Of a stretch of DNA of 64,000 nucleotides, positions 52,520 through 61,406 are shown one piece after another. Origin of the DNA: Salinibacterium sp. (GTDB lineage: Bacteria > Actinomycetota > Actinomycetes > Actinomycetales > Microbacteriaceae). The position numbers and the translations under genes are program-made. The notes under the pieces are model-generated. The model had not been told where the DNA came from. It did no database searches and was given only the letters and a program-made list of their open reading frames with translations. The stretch spans positions 62,001 through 126,000 of the forward strand of contig JAHBSZ010000002.1 in assembly GCA_019638845.1 (NCBI GenBank), given 5' to 3'. How positions within the stretch are numbered: position 1 is the first letter of the stretch; each line of letters opens with the position of its first letter.

Positions 52520-53956
52520 CTAGATCAGGTACTGCGAGAGACCGCGCTTGATGAACCGGCCGTCGCCCTTCGCGCCCAGGTACTGGTTGCCATCGATAAT
52601 GACCTTTCCGCGGCTGATCACGGTGTCGACGTGTCCGTCGATCTGGTAGCCCTCCCACGCCGAATGATCCATGTTCATGTGGTGCGTGTCGACCGAGATC
52701 GACGTGCGCCCGTTGGGGTTGTACACGACGACATCGCCGTCGGCCCCGGGCGCGATTACACCCTTCTGGCCGTACATCCCGAACATTCGCGCGGGTGTCG
52801 TGCTGGTCAGCTCGACCCAGCGTTCGAGGCTGAGTTCGCCCGTGACGACACCCTGGTACATGAGGTCCATGCGGTGTTCGACGGTTCCGATCCCGTTGGG
52901 AATCTTGCGGAAGTCGCCAACGCCGAGGTCCTTTTGGCCCTTCATACAGAACGGACAGTGGTCAGTCGAGACCATCTGCAGATCGTTGGTGCGCAATGCC
53001 TGCCACATGTGATCTTGGTGACCTTCGGCCCTCGATCGCAGTGGGGTCGAACACACCCATTTGGCGCCCTCGAAGTTGCCCCAGGTCGGGTCTCCGGTCG
53101 CGCCGAGCTGGTCCTCCAACGACAGGTACAGATACTGCGGGCAGGTCTCGCCGAAGACGTTCTGGCCCTTGTCGCGAGCCCATGCAAGCTGTTCGACAGC
53201 TTGCTTCGCCGACACGTGTACGACATACAGCGGGGCACCCGTGAGGTTGGCCAGCATGATCGCGCGGTGCGTCGCCTCCTCCTCCATCTGCCAGGCGCGA
53301 GCAATGCCGTGGTAGTACGGGTCGGTCTTGCCCTGGGCCACGAGCTGTTCCGCGAGCACGTCGATCGCCGGGCCGTTCTCGGCATGCATCATCGTGAGCA
53401 GACCGAGGTCGGCCGCCTTCTGCATGGCTCGCAGGATCTGACCGTCGTCGCTGAGGAACACTCCGGGGTACGCCATGAACATCTTGTAGCTCGTGATGCC
53501 TTCACTCACGAACCCTTCCATGGCCTTGAGCGAATCCTCGTCGACGCCGCCCACGATCTGGTGGAATCCGTAGTCGATGGCGCAGTTGCCAGCGGCCTTC
53601 TGGTGCCACGTGGCGAGGCCATCTTGCACCCGGGTGCCCGCGGTCTGCACCGCGAAATCGATCACCGTTGTGGTACCGCCCCACGCCGCAGCCCGGGTAC
53701 CAGACTCGAAAGTGTCGGATGCCTCGGTGCCGCCGAAGGGAAGCTCGAAGTGCGTGTGCGCATCGATGCCTCCGGGGATCACGTACTTACCCGTGGCGTC
53801 GATGACCGTATCGGCCGTCGCGGAGAGATCAGCCCCCAGAGCCGCCGAGCCCGGGCTCACGAGGGCGACGATCTTCTCGCCGTCGATGAGAACATCGGCC
53901 TGGGTTCGGCCCGTGGCGGAGACGACCGTCCCGCCTGTGATGAGTGTCGTTGTCAT
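52520..53956 (-). CDS. hydA: Dihydropyrimidinase / D-hydantoinase
   Basis: 478 residues, cyclic amidohydrolase. Metal ligands: GGIDAHTHFELPFGG (His67, His69), carboxylated Lys158 in ITSYKMFMAYPG, His191 in MMHAENG, His near 247 in VVHVSAKQ and Asp near 325 in STDHCPF. Opens dihydrouracil, dihydrothymine or hydantoins to N-carbamoyl amino acids. The nitrilase-family enzyme 12 bp upstream in the operon would take the next step. Confidence 0.94.
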   Translation of the reverse strand: MTTTLITGGTVVSATGRTQADVLIDGEKIVALVSPGSAALGADLSATADTVIDATGKYVIPGGIDAHTHFELPFGGTEASDTFESGTRAAAWGGTTTVIDFAVQTAGTRVQDGLATWHQKAAGNCAIDYGFHQIVGGVDEDSLKAMEGFVSEGITSYKMFMAYPGVFLSDDGQILRAMQKAADLGLLTMMHAENGPAIDVLAEQLVAQGKTDPYYHGIARAWQMEEEATHRAIMLANLTGAPLYVVHVSAKQAVEQLAWARDKGQNVFGETCPQYLYLSLEDQLGATGDPTWGNFEGAKWVCSTPLRSRAEGHQDHMWQALRTNDLQMVSTDHCPFCMKGQKDLGVGDFRKIPNGIGTVEHRMDLMYQGVVTGELSLERWVELTSTTPARMFGMYGQKGVIAPGADGDVVVYNPNGRTSISVDTHHMNMDHSAWEGYQIDGHVDTVISRGKVIIDGNQYLGAKGDGRFIKRGLSQYLI

Positions 53957-53968
53957 GGCGGTACCCGC

Positions 53969-54817
53969 TTACGGCTTGGGGATGGACGTGTAGGAGTCGG
54001 GACGGCGGTCGCGATAGAACTGCCAGTCGTCGCGCATCTGCTGAACCATGTCGAGGTCAAGATCGCGGATCACGATCTCCTCGTCACTTCCCGATCCGCG
54101 TTCGCCGACGAAGTTCCCACGCGGGTCGATGACCTGGCTGGTGCCATAGAAGTCGACGGCGAGCTCGCCATACTCGTTGTCTTCGCGGCCTACCCGGTTC
54201 GGTTGGAGTACGAAGTATCCGTTTGCAACCGCCGCACACGGGCCCTCGACCTCCCAGAGTCGGTTGGAAAGCCCCGGCTTGGTCGCGTTCGGGTTGAACA
54301 CCATATGAGCTCCGTTGAGGCCGAGCTCGCGCCATCCCTCGGGGAAGTGCCGGTCATAACAGATGTACAGGCCGATCTTGCCCAGCGAGGTGTCGAAGAC
54401 GGGGTAGCCCAGGTTGCCGGGTCGGAAGTAGAACTTCTCCCAGAACCGATCGAGGTGCGGGATGTGGTGCTTGCGATACTTGCCGAGGATCGTGCCATCG
54501 GCTTCGACGATTACGGCGGTGTTGTAATACACGCCGGTGATGTCCTCCTCGTAGATCGGAAGGATCATGACCATATTCAGTTCCTTCGCAAGCTTCGCGA
54601 AGCGCTGCACGATCGGTCCATCGGCCTGTTCGGCATACCGGTAGTACTTCTTGTCTTCGGTGATGCCGAAGTACGGGCCGTAGAAGAGTTCTTGGAAGCA
54701 GATGATCTGGGCGCCATCCGCCGCCGCGGTGCGGGCGAACTGCTCGTGTTTGTCGAGCATCGACTCCTTGTCCCCGGTCCAGGTCGTCTGGGTGATTGCC
54801 GCGCGTACTACAGTCAT
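53969..54817 (-). CDS. Nitrilase-superfamily amidohydrolase, beta-ureidopropionase-like
   Basis: 282 residues. Catalytic triad Glu43 (CFQELFYGPYF), Lys116 (GKYRKHHIP) and Cys153 (LYICYDRHFPEGWRELGLNG). The neighbourhood of dihydropyrimidinase and the KHHIPH and YDRHFPEGW motifs point to N-carbamoyl-beta-alanine or a similar carbamoyl amino acid as substrate, giving amine, CO2 and ammonia. First gene of the operon, with CGGAGGAAT upstream. Confidence 0.9.
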   Translation of the reverse strand: MTVVRAAITQTTWTGDKESMLDKHEQFARTAAADGAQIICFQELFYGPYFGITEDKKYYRYAEQADGPIVQRFAKLAKELNMVMILPIYEEDITGVYYNTAVIVEADGTILGKYRKHHIPHLDRFWEKFYFRPGNLGYPVFDTSLGKIGLYICYDRHFPEGWRELGLNGAHMVFNPNATKPGLSNRLWEVEGPCAAVANGYFVLQPNRVGREDNEYGELAVDFYGTSQVIDPRGNFVGERGSGSDEEIVIRDLDLDMVQQMRDDWQFYRDRRPDSYTSIPKP

Positions 54818-54970
54818 GCATTCCTCCGGGAGTCAGACCCTCATCTTCGAGGGCGAACGTTTCCCCATTGTTTCTGTTTGTGACGGCCGCGTAAATAGAC
54901 TGAGCAGATACAGACCCGTGCGCCGTGTATGGCGTGGAGTGCTGCCCACGAGTTGGGGTGGTAGGTCGTC

Positions 54971-55975
54971 ATGACCATTACAGCCATGCCCTCCGGAGGT
55001 CTCGTGTCCACTGTCACTCGCATTCTGCCCATCGTTCTGATCGGAACATTTGCCCTCGCCGGCTGCGCAACCGGCACCGCGGCAGCACCCTCGCCGACGC
55101 CCAGCGCCGACACGCCCGTCACGGTTTCCAACTGCGGGACGTCGGTGACGTTCACCAAGGCGCCGGAGCGGGTCGTGACGATCAAGTCGACCTCGACCGA
55201 GATGCTGCTCGCGTTGGGGCTCGGCGACCGCATCGTCGGTACCGCCTTTCAGGACGGGCCGGTTCCCGACCAGTGGGCTGCGGATGCGGCATCCCTCACG
55301 TCGATCGCTGACTTCGTGCCGAGCGAAGAGGTCGTGCTCGAACAACAACCCGACCTCGTCTATGGCGGTTGGGAGTCAGCGTTCGCCGCTGATGGAGCCG
55401 GGACCCGCCCCGAGCTCGCCACCCTCGGAATCGCCACCTACGTGTCGCCCTCGGCCTGCCAGAGCGCCGAACAGCCCCCCAAACTCACCTTCGCCAATAT
55501 TTTCGGGGACATCACTCAGGTGGCGTCAATCTTCCGGGTCGACCCGACCGAGCTGCTCGCCGCTCAGCAGAAGACCCTGGACGGCATCGCGAAGACCGGG
55601 GCCGGGCACACCGCCTTCTGGTATTCGTCCGGTTCGGACACGCCCTACTCCGGTGCCGGGATCGGTGCGCCCGAACTCGTGATGGAGACCGTCGGGCTCG
55701 TCAACATCGCTGCCGACGTCAAGGCGACCTGGGCTCCCCTCGGCTGGGAGTCGGTAGTCGACGCCAACCCGTATTACATCGTGCTCATCGACGCGACCTG
55801 GAATACTGCCCAGTCGAAGATCGACCGGCTAGAGAGCAATCCCGCGACGGCGGGACTCGACGCCGTGGTCAACAAGCGCTACCTCCTGCTCCCGTTCGCG
55901 TCGGGCGAGGCTGGCGTGCGGACTGTCGAGGCTGCGGCATCCCTGTCGAAGCAGATCGCGGAGCTCAATGGCTAG
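54971..55975 (+). CDS. FecB-type substrate-binding lipoprotein, candidate F420-0 importer component
   Basis: 334 residues as drawn. A GTG at 55004 may be the real start: GGAGG lies 4 nt before it and it gives a compact lipoprotein signal (RILPIVLIGTFALAGC). The binding domain resembles siderophore and cobalamin receptors (ERVVTIKSTSTEMLLALGLG, FVPSEEVVLEQQPDLVYGG). A permease and an ATPase follow with overlaps. The three-gene set resembles the proposed actinobacterial F420-0 transporter cassette; a siderophore or corrinoid cannot be ruled out. Confidence 0.85.
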   Translation: MTITAMPSGGLVSTVTRILPIVLIGTFALAGCATGTAAAPSPTPSADTPVTVSNCGTSVTFTKAPERVVTIKSTSTEMLLALGLGDRIVGTAFQDGPVPDQWAADAASLTSIADFVPSEEVVLEQQPDLVYGGWESAFAADGAGTRPELATLGIATYVSPSACQSAEQPPKLTFANIFGDITQVASIFRVDPTELLAAQQKTLDGIAKTGAGHTAFWYSSGSDTPYSGAGIGAPELVMETVGLVNIAADVKATWAPLGWESVVDANPYYIVLIDATWNTAQSKIDRLESNPATAGLDAVVNKRYLLLPFASGEAGVRTVEAAASLSKQIAELNG

Positions 55976-57002
55976 CCGCAGCACGAATGGCTCGAGCCCG
56001 GCTCGACCCGCGATCATCGGCGTCATCCTCGCTGTCGCGCTCGTCGCGTCAATCGTGGTCGCGGTCACGATCGGACCGGCGAACATCACCTTCGGTGAGG
56101 CGTGGGGTTCGATCGGAAGTCATCTCGGGTTCGGAACCTCGCCATTGCCCGTGCTGCGGGACGGGATCGTATGGGAACTGCGGCTCCCTCGAGTCTTGAC
56201 CGCCGCGGCAGTGGGTGCTGGGCTCGCGATTTCCGGCGCGGTGATGCAGGCGATCACGCGCAACCCGCTCGCCGACCCGTATCTACTCGGGCTGTCCTCC
56301 GGCGCTTCACTGGGTGCGGTGAGCGTGGTGCTTTTGGGCTTCTCACTGCTTCTGCCCGTCGCGGCCTTTCTCGGAGCCATGGTGGCGCTCGTCCTCACCC
56401 TGTTGCTCGCGAGCTCGCTGGGGGCGATTACGCCCACCCGCACCGTGCTCGCGGGCCTCGCGGTGTCGTCGCTCGCCGGGGCGATCACGAGCCTCGTGAT
56501 CTTTTGGACGGCCACCGGCGACTCGTTCCGCGAGATCCTCGGCTGGCTGCTCGGCTCGCTCGCCGGTGCGCGTTGGCCGGCGGTCGCGATTGCCGTCGTC
56601 GCACTTGTCGTGGCGGGCATCCCGATCATGCTCACCGGCCGAGTGCTTGACGCGTTCGCGTTCGGGGATGTCTCGGCGTCGTCGTTGGGCGTCAACGTGA
56701 GTGCCACGCGGTGGGGACTCCTCACCGCGACGGCCCTGCTCACCGGGGCCATGGTTTCGGTAAGCGGATCGATCGGCTTCGTCGGGCTGATCCTCCCGCA
56801 CGGCGTGCGACTGCTCGTGGGTCCCGCTCACCGCGCGCTCCTGCCGCTCTCGGCACTCGTCGGGGCGATCTTCCTCCTCTGGGCCGACACCGCTGCGCGG
56901 AGCCTCTTCGAACCGCGCGAGCTTCCCGTCGGAATCGTCACAGCGATCATCGGCGCACCGATCTTCGCCCTCCTCCTCGGTCGACGCCGGAGCGAGACAT
57001 GA
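55968..57002 (+). CDS. FecCD-family permease
   Basis: 344 residues, about nine to ten membrane segments. Conserved stretches RLPRVLTAAAVGAGLAISGA, NPLADPYLLGLSSGASLGA and GSIGFVGLILPHGVRLLVGP. Works with the adjacent binding protein and ATPase. It overlaps the binding protein gene by 8 bp and the ATPase start by 4 bp (ATGA). Confidence 0.94.
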   Translation: MASRSTNGSSPARPAIIGVILAVALVASIVVAVTIGPANITFGEAWGSIGSHLGFGTSPLPVLRDGIVWELRLPRVLTAAAVGAGLAISGAVMQAITRNPLADPYLLGLSSGASLGAVSVVLLGFSLLLPVAAFLGAMVALVLTLLLASSLGAITPTRTVLAGLAVSSLAGAITSLVIFWTATGDSFREILGWLLGSLAGARWPAVAIAVVALVVAGIPIMLTGRVLDAFAFGDVSASSLGVNVSATRWGLLTATALLTGAMVSVSGSIGFVGLILPHGVRLLVGPAHRALLPLSALVGAIFLLWADTAARSLFEPRELPVGIVTAIIGAPIFALLLGRRRSET

Positions 57003-57787
57003 GCGGCCTCGAGGCCTCACGCATCACTATCACCGCCGGGAAGAAGCTCCTCATCGACGGCGTGGACTGCACGATCCCGCCGGGAAGTGTAGCCGCGCTG
57101 GTCGGGCCGAACGGCGCCGGGAAGTCAACGCTGTTGCGTGCGCTTGCAGCGGTGCAACGACCGGATGCCGGGGCCGTGGTCTTCGAGGGCGCCGACCTGT
57201 TCGACCTCCCGAGGCGTGAGCGGGCTCGTATCGTCGCATTCGTTGAACAAGACACTGCCACCGAGACCGCGATGACCGTGGCATCCGTCGTCGGGCTCGG
57301 CAGACTGCCGCACCAGTCGCTGTGGCTCGAGGAGACCGCGAATTCTGCCGCAATCGTCGCCCGTGCGCTCGAGGCCACGAGCATGACCGAGTTCGTCGAT
57401 CGTGAGTTCGCGAGCCTCTCGGGCGGGGAACGCCAGCGTGTGATGCTCGCCCGCGCGCTCGCCCAAGAGCCCGCCCTCCTGCTGCTCGACGAACCCACCA
57501 ACCATCTCGATATCGGTGCCCAGCTCGCGGTTCTCACCCTGCTGCGCGGTCTCGCGGCGGAGGGCATGACCGTGCTCGCAGCGCTGCACGATTTGGGGCT
57601 GGCCGCCACCTACTCGGATCACGTCATCGTGCTGCTGAACGGCACGGTCGTCGCGGCAGGCCCCACGGCGGAGACCCTCACTCCGGAACTCCTGCGGAAG
57701 GTGTACGGCGTACAGGCGTCCGTGCTCACCAACCCCGTCACGGGCGCGCGCGTGCTCGCGTTCAGTCCCCTCCCGGACGCGGGCTAG
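56999..57787 (+). CDS. FecE-type ABC ATPase
   Basis: 262 residues from ATG overlapping the permease stop. Walker A GPNGAGKSTLLRAL, Q-loop FVEQDTATETAMTV, signature LSGGERQRVMLARAL, Walker B LLLLDEPTNHLDIG and H-loop AALHDLGLAATYSD. Completes the importer. Its 3' end overlaps the transglutaminase gene by 26 bp, tail to tail. Confidence 0.95.
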   Translation: MSGLEASRITITAGKKLLIDGVDCTIPPGSVAALVGPNGAGKSTLLRALAAVQRPDAGAVVFEGADLFDLPRRERARIVAFVEQDTATETAMTVASVVGLGRLPHQSLWLEETANSAAIVARALEATSMTEFVDREFASLSGGERQRVMLARALAQEPALLLLDEPTNHLDIGAQLAVLTLLRGLAAEGMTVLAALHDLGLAATYSDHVIVLLNGTVVAAGPTAETLTPELLRKVYGVQASVLTNPVTGARVLAFSPLPDAG

Positions 57788-60089
57788 CGTCGTCGGGCAC
57801 ATGGCCCGGCCCGTCCGTTCCCCCGGTCCCGCGCGGGGGTTTCGACGCGGCGCGGCCTCCGGAACCAGCGCGGGGCGCCGAAACCCCCGCGCGACCGGTC
57901 GGGTCGACGAGCGACCGCGGCGCGAACAGCGACACGAGGGTGCGCCACAGTCCGGCCTTGCGCCGCAGCGACCACGAGACCACTGCGACGTCGCGCGGGT
58001 TCGGCGCGCCAGCGCGGTCGGCGAACGCCTCCGCCTCGAGGGCAATCCGGAGCCGCGTGAGCGCGGCAGCTCCCCCGCTGTCCACGTGCGGCGCGAGGTC
58101 GAGGGCGAGCTGGCGCGGCGTGCGCGCTACGGCCGCGGGGAGGCCGAGATCATGGGCAGTGTCGCGGAGTTCGTCCCATGCGGCGGAGGCCGAACCACGG
58201 GAGGTGGCCACCATCCGCCTGCTACGACGGATGCCGCGCACCGCTGCCGGGGCCAGGAGCAGGGCGGCGAGGGCCGCGACAATGGCCCATCCCCACGTGA
58301 TCGGCTCGGACGGGGCATCCGGTCCCACTGAGGGATCCAGACTCGGCGTCGGGCTCTCGACCGGAGCGTCGGTCGCGGCACCCGTCGGCGCGATCGCCGC
58401 GTCGGTCACCGTCGGGACCGGAACTGACTCGTCAATGTCGGGCGTCGTCGGGTCGTCCACTGCAAGCGGCGCGAACGCGGGAGCGCTACCCCGACCCGGT
58501 GTCGGCTCAAACCGAACCCACCCGATGCCGACGAAGAACAGCTCGGGCCACGCATGGAGATCGTGCGTGGTCACGCGATATTCGGTACCTGGCCCCGGCA
58601 ACGCGCCCGGAACGCCGGGGGTGTACCCCACGACGACCCGCGCTGGAATGCCGAGGGTGCGTGCCATCGAGGCCATGGCCGACGAGAAGTGCACGCAATA
58701 GCCGGACTTCGCGACCAGGAAGGCGCCCAATACCGCTGCCCCCGATCCGTCATATCCGTTGTCGACCGGGGCCTGCTCGGAGTAGGTGAACTCGGGCCCA
58801 CGAAAGTAGGACTGAAGCGCGAGGGCCTTCTCGTAGTTCGTGGTGGCGTCGCCGACCACCTGGAGTGCCGTCGATGCGACTATGGCGGGCAGATCGTCGG
58901 GAACCGCGAGGTAGCGTTCGAAGCCCGGCGGGACCGAGGTTCCCGCCGCGACGAGCTGGTCGACGGACGGGGCGATCGTGAGGCTCTGCACCTCGTACTG
59001 CTGCCCGCGAGCGTTCGAGTTGGCGGAAAGAATGGCGAGGGCATCCGGCTCCCACGACCACGTGCCGGTGAGGCCCGAGATGCTTGTGGGGGCATAGGGA
59101 ACGGGCAGCCAACTGCTGCGGATATTCGCGACGGTGATGTCAGTTGTTGCTGGCGACACGGGCACTCGCTCGACGAGACCGGGCGGGTCACCAATCGCAT
59201 CCACCGTGTTGTCCGGGATCATGTCCACGGAACTCGGCGTCCACGACCCACCACGAAAATCGTCGAGCGCCGTGAGCCGCAAGTACACCCCACCGGGCAC
59301 CGTCGTTGTATAGGTGAGGGCAAGCACGGGGTCGCCCTGCCGGAGGTTGTCACCCAGCGTGATGATGGGATTGAACCCGGTCGCCGTGCCGGTGGTTCCC
59401 GAATCCGGCGGGACCCGGGTCACGCTCGGAAGGACTAGTGGCACGATGAGGGCGAGCACCATGCCCACCGCCGCGATTGCCACCCCCGTGCGCCTCGTCG
59501 AGGGCCGGGATCGAATCAGCAGGAGACCGACGTAGGCGCTCGCGGTCAGGACGAAGAAGAGGCCGTCGTCGAGGGTCGGGTTCACCAGACTCGGAACCAG
59601 CAGTAACACGAGCAGTGGCACCCCGGCCAGCGCAGGCACCCGCCAGGTGAGCGCGAGGAGATCCAGACATACACAAAGCGCCGCGACGCCGAGGCACAGC
59701 AGGTAGACAATCCCCACGTCAGCGGAGGCCGGGAGGCTTTGATTCGCGATCGAAGCGACTCCGGCGACCTCCAACTCGTGCAGGGCATCCACTGTGTCGA
59801 AGGTCGGGATGATGCCGAACCACGCCGAGCCTGGAGCGAAAATTGCGGTCATCGTGCAGATAGCGGCGATCGCCGCCGCAAGGCTGCCCCACGCGCCGTG
59901 CTTCGTCACGAAACGCACGACGGCCCCAGCGGCAAGCACGACCGTCGCCACCAACATGAGCGAGAACCACCACAGCACGTCAGTGAGGATGCTGCTGAGC
60001 GCCGCCGTCGCGGTGCCGACCGCGGCAAGCATCAGGCCGCTGGTGAGCCAGTCGAGACCCCGATGACGATCGTGGCTACGCTCCGGCAC
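57762..60089 (-). CDS. Membrane protein with transglutaminase-like domain (TgpA/DUF3488 type)
   Basis: 775 residues from GTG at 60089 with GGGGCGAT upstream and a 14-bp overlap with the DUF58 gene. Six or so membrane segments in the first ~230 residues, an extracytoplasmic region holding the papain-like transglutaminase core with Cys in AKSGYCVHFSSAMASMARTL, His in THDLHAWPELFF and Asp/Glu near WVRFEPTPG, another membrane segment near 615, then a cytoplasmic DUF4129-like part. The last ~45 residues (Gly/Pro/Arg-rich) come from a palindromic element. Third gene of the MoxR-DUF58 operon. Confidence 0.92.
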   Translation of the reverse strand: MPERSHDRHRGLDWLTSGLMLAAVGTATAALSSILTDVLWWFSLMLVATVVLAAGAVVRFVTKHGAWGSLAAAIAAICTMTAIFAPGSAWFGIIPTFDTVDALHELEVAGVASIANQSLPASADVGIVYLLCLGVAALCVCLDLLALTWRVPALAGVPLLVLLLVPSLVNPTLDDGLFFVLTASAYVGLLLIRSRPSTRRTGVAIAAVGMVLALIVPLVLPSVTRVPPDSGTTGTATGFNPIITLGDNLRQGDPVLALTYTTTVPGGVYLRLTALDDFRGGSWTPSSVDMIPDNTVDAIGDPPGLVERVPVSPATTDITVANIRSSWLPVPYAPTSISGLTGTWSWEPDALAILSANSNARGQQYEVQSLTIAPSVDQLVAAGTSVPPGFERYLAVPDDLPAIVASTALQVVGDATTNYEKALALQSYFRGPEFTYSEQAPVDNGYDGSGAAVLGAFLVAKSGYCVHFSSAMASMARTLGIPARVVVGYTPGVPGALPGPGTEYRVTTHDLHAWPELFFVGIGWVRFEPTPGRGSAPAFAPLAVDDPTTPDIDESVPVPTVTDAAIAPTGAATDAPVESPTPSLDPSVGPDAPSEPITWGWAIVAALAALLLAPAAVRGIRRSRRMVATSRGSASAAWDELRDTAHDLGLPAAVARTPRQLALDLAPHVDSGGAAALTRLRIALEAEAFADRAGAPNPRDVAVVSWSLRRKAGLWRTLVSLFAPRSLVDPTGRAGVSAPRAGSGGRAASKPPRGTGGTDGPGHVPDDASPRPGGD
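57830..57893. repeat. Palindromic element, family 2, copy B
   Basis: Perfect 15-bp arms, CGCGCGGGGGTTTCG (57830-57844) and its complement (57879-57893), 34-nt loop; CCGGT at 57823-57827 and ACCGG at 57894-57898 extend the stem past a 2-nt bulge. The arm matches the element at 33977-34036. It lies wholly inside the C-terminal coding part of the transglutaminase gene. Confidence 0.75.
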
Positions 60090-61392
60090 GCGATCGCCCC
60101 GTTTCGAACACGACAGCTTCCCACGCTGACGCGTGGTCATCGTCTGCGCGCACCGGAACGACAAGCCAGCCCGCCTCGGACAAGGGTTCCCCCCGGTTCG
60201 TCGGGGCGCGATAGACCCCCAGAGAACGGTTCAGCTGATCGACGGATGACACATCCTGCACCATGAACGCGATCGCGAGTTCACCCACCCTGGCCTGGCC
60301 CGCGAGCCAGTCGAGGGTCGCCGGGTCGGGGCTGCCCAAGAGCGCGACGGTCAGTCCGGAAGTCCGGGGGCGCCGCGACGAGTGCAGCGGTTCATCGACC
60401 AATCCGAACGAGGCGAGACTCACGAGGAACTCCTCGTCACCCCACGCGCGCTGCCGGTTCCGATCGAGGGCCGCGAGTTGGGACGAGCCGGTCTCGACGA
60501 TGCTTACCGCGAAACCCTCCCGACGAAGATGGGTGGTTACCGACGCAAGCATGCGAACGACCCACTCGAAAGACTCGCTCTCGGGCCCGTCGTGCGTGCC
60601 ATCATCCCAGCCGTCGCGGTATCCCGCGCGCCGGGTGTCGACGATGACCCGGGCCTCCGGACGGTTTCGCTGTTCCTCCTGGCGCACCATGAGCTCTCCG
60701 TGCCGAGCGGTCGCGCGCCAGTGCACTCTGCGCATCGCGTCGCCGGCGCGGTACTCGCGGGTGATCGTGTCGTCGTCATCGCCCACTGCCCTGCGCTGTA
60801 CGAGACGGGCTTCTCCGTCACCGGTGGATGTCGCAAGCCCGGTGGCGGGGAGGCCGAACACTTCCGGGGTGACCACGACGGGCTGCGCCTCGCCCACGGA
60901 GAGAGCGCTCGACGCGAGACCGAACGCGTCCACCACATCGACAACCAGCGGCCCGACCGGGAAGACGCCGCGGCGCGGCGGAGACAACTCGTACTCCACG
61001 TCAACGCCGTTGCCTCGACCGTCGAAGCGGATGCCGCGGGGTTTCAGCGCTGGCAGGTCAGCACTCGGTGTCTGCCCGGGGTACCAGGGAAGGGTGTCGC
61101 GCCAGCGCGACTGGATGCTTCGCCTCAGGTCACGGTTGCCGACGTGCAGAAACGCCGTGGCCGACGACCCGGCCTCGATGATGTGCGGGGCGAAGGTGCG
61201 CGTTACCGCAAGCCGCGGTCGAGCAACCCACACGAACAGAATCGCCCCGATCGGCAACACCGCAAGCAGAATCGCGATATACAACAGCTCGCGCAGCCCG
61301 GTCGCATAGGCCGCGAGCGACGAACTGATCGACGCGACAAGAAACACGACTCCGCGACGCGTGAATCCCGCGTGGACTCGCGGCTGTTTCAT
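60076..61392 (-). CDS. DUF58 (VWA-like) membrane protein
   Basis: 438 residues. Two membrane segments at about 12-55, then a DUF58 core with REYRAGDAMRRVHWRATARHGELMVRQ as two pieces and a VWA-like region (ARVIVDTRRAG). With MoxR and a transglutaminase it forms a set widespread in actinobacteria, thought to act in assembly or maturation of envelope proteins; the target is unknown. ATG start, 14 bp after the MoxR gene. Confidence 0.92.
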   Translation of the reverse strand: MKQPRVHAGFTRRGVVFLVASISSSLAAYATGLRELLYIAILLAVLPIGAILFVWVARPRLAVTRTFAPHIIEAGSSATAFLHVGNRDLRRSIQSRWRDTLPWYPGQTPSADLPALKPRGIRFDGRGNGVDVEYELSPPRRGVFPVGPLVVDVVDAFGLASSALSVGEAQPVVVTPEVFGLPATGLATSTGDGEARLVQRRAVGDDDDTITREYRAGDAMRRVHWRATARHGELMVRQEEQRNRPEARVIVDTRRAGYRDGWDDGTHDGPESESFEWVVRMLASVTTHLRREGFAVSIVETGSSQLAALDRNRQRAWGDEEFLVSLASFGLVDEPLHSSRRPRTSGLTVALLGSPDPATLDWLAGQARVGELAIAFMVQDVSSVDQLNRSLGVYRAPTNRGEPLSEAGWLVVPVRADDDHASAWEAVVFETGRSRAGA

Positions 61393-61406
61393 GGCTGCCC
61401 GCGAAC

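Noticed and set aside
52403..54883. An open frame of 826 codons on the plus strand
   Set aside because: It lies opposite dihydropyrimidinase and the nitrilase-family gene, both of which show complete catalytic motifs. Long antisense frames are expected in high-G+C DNA, and its translation shows no domain.
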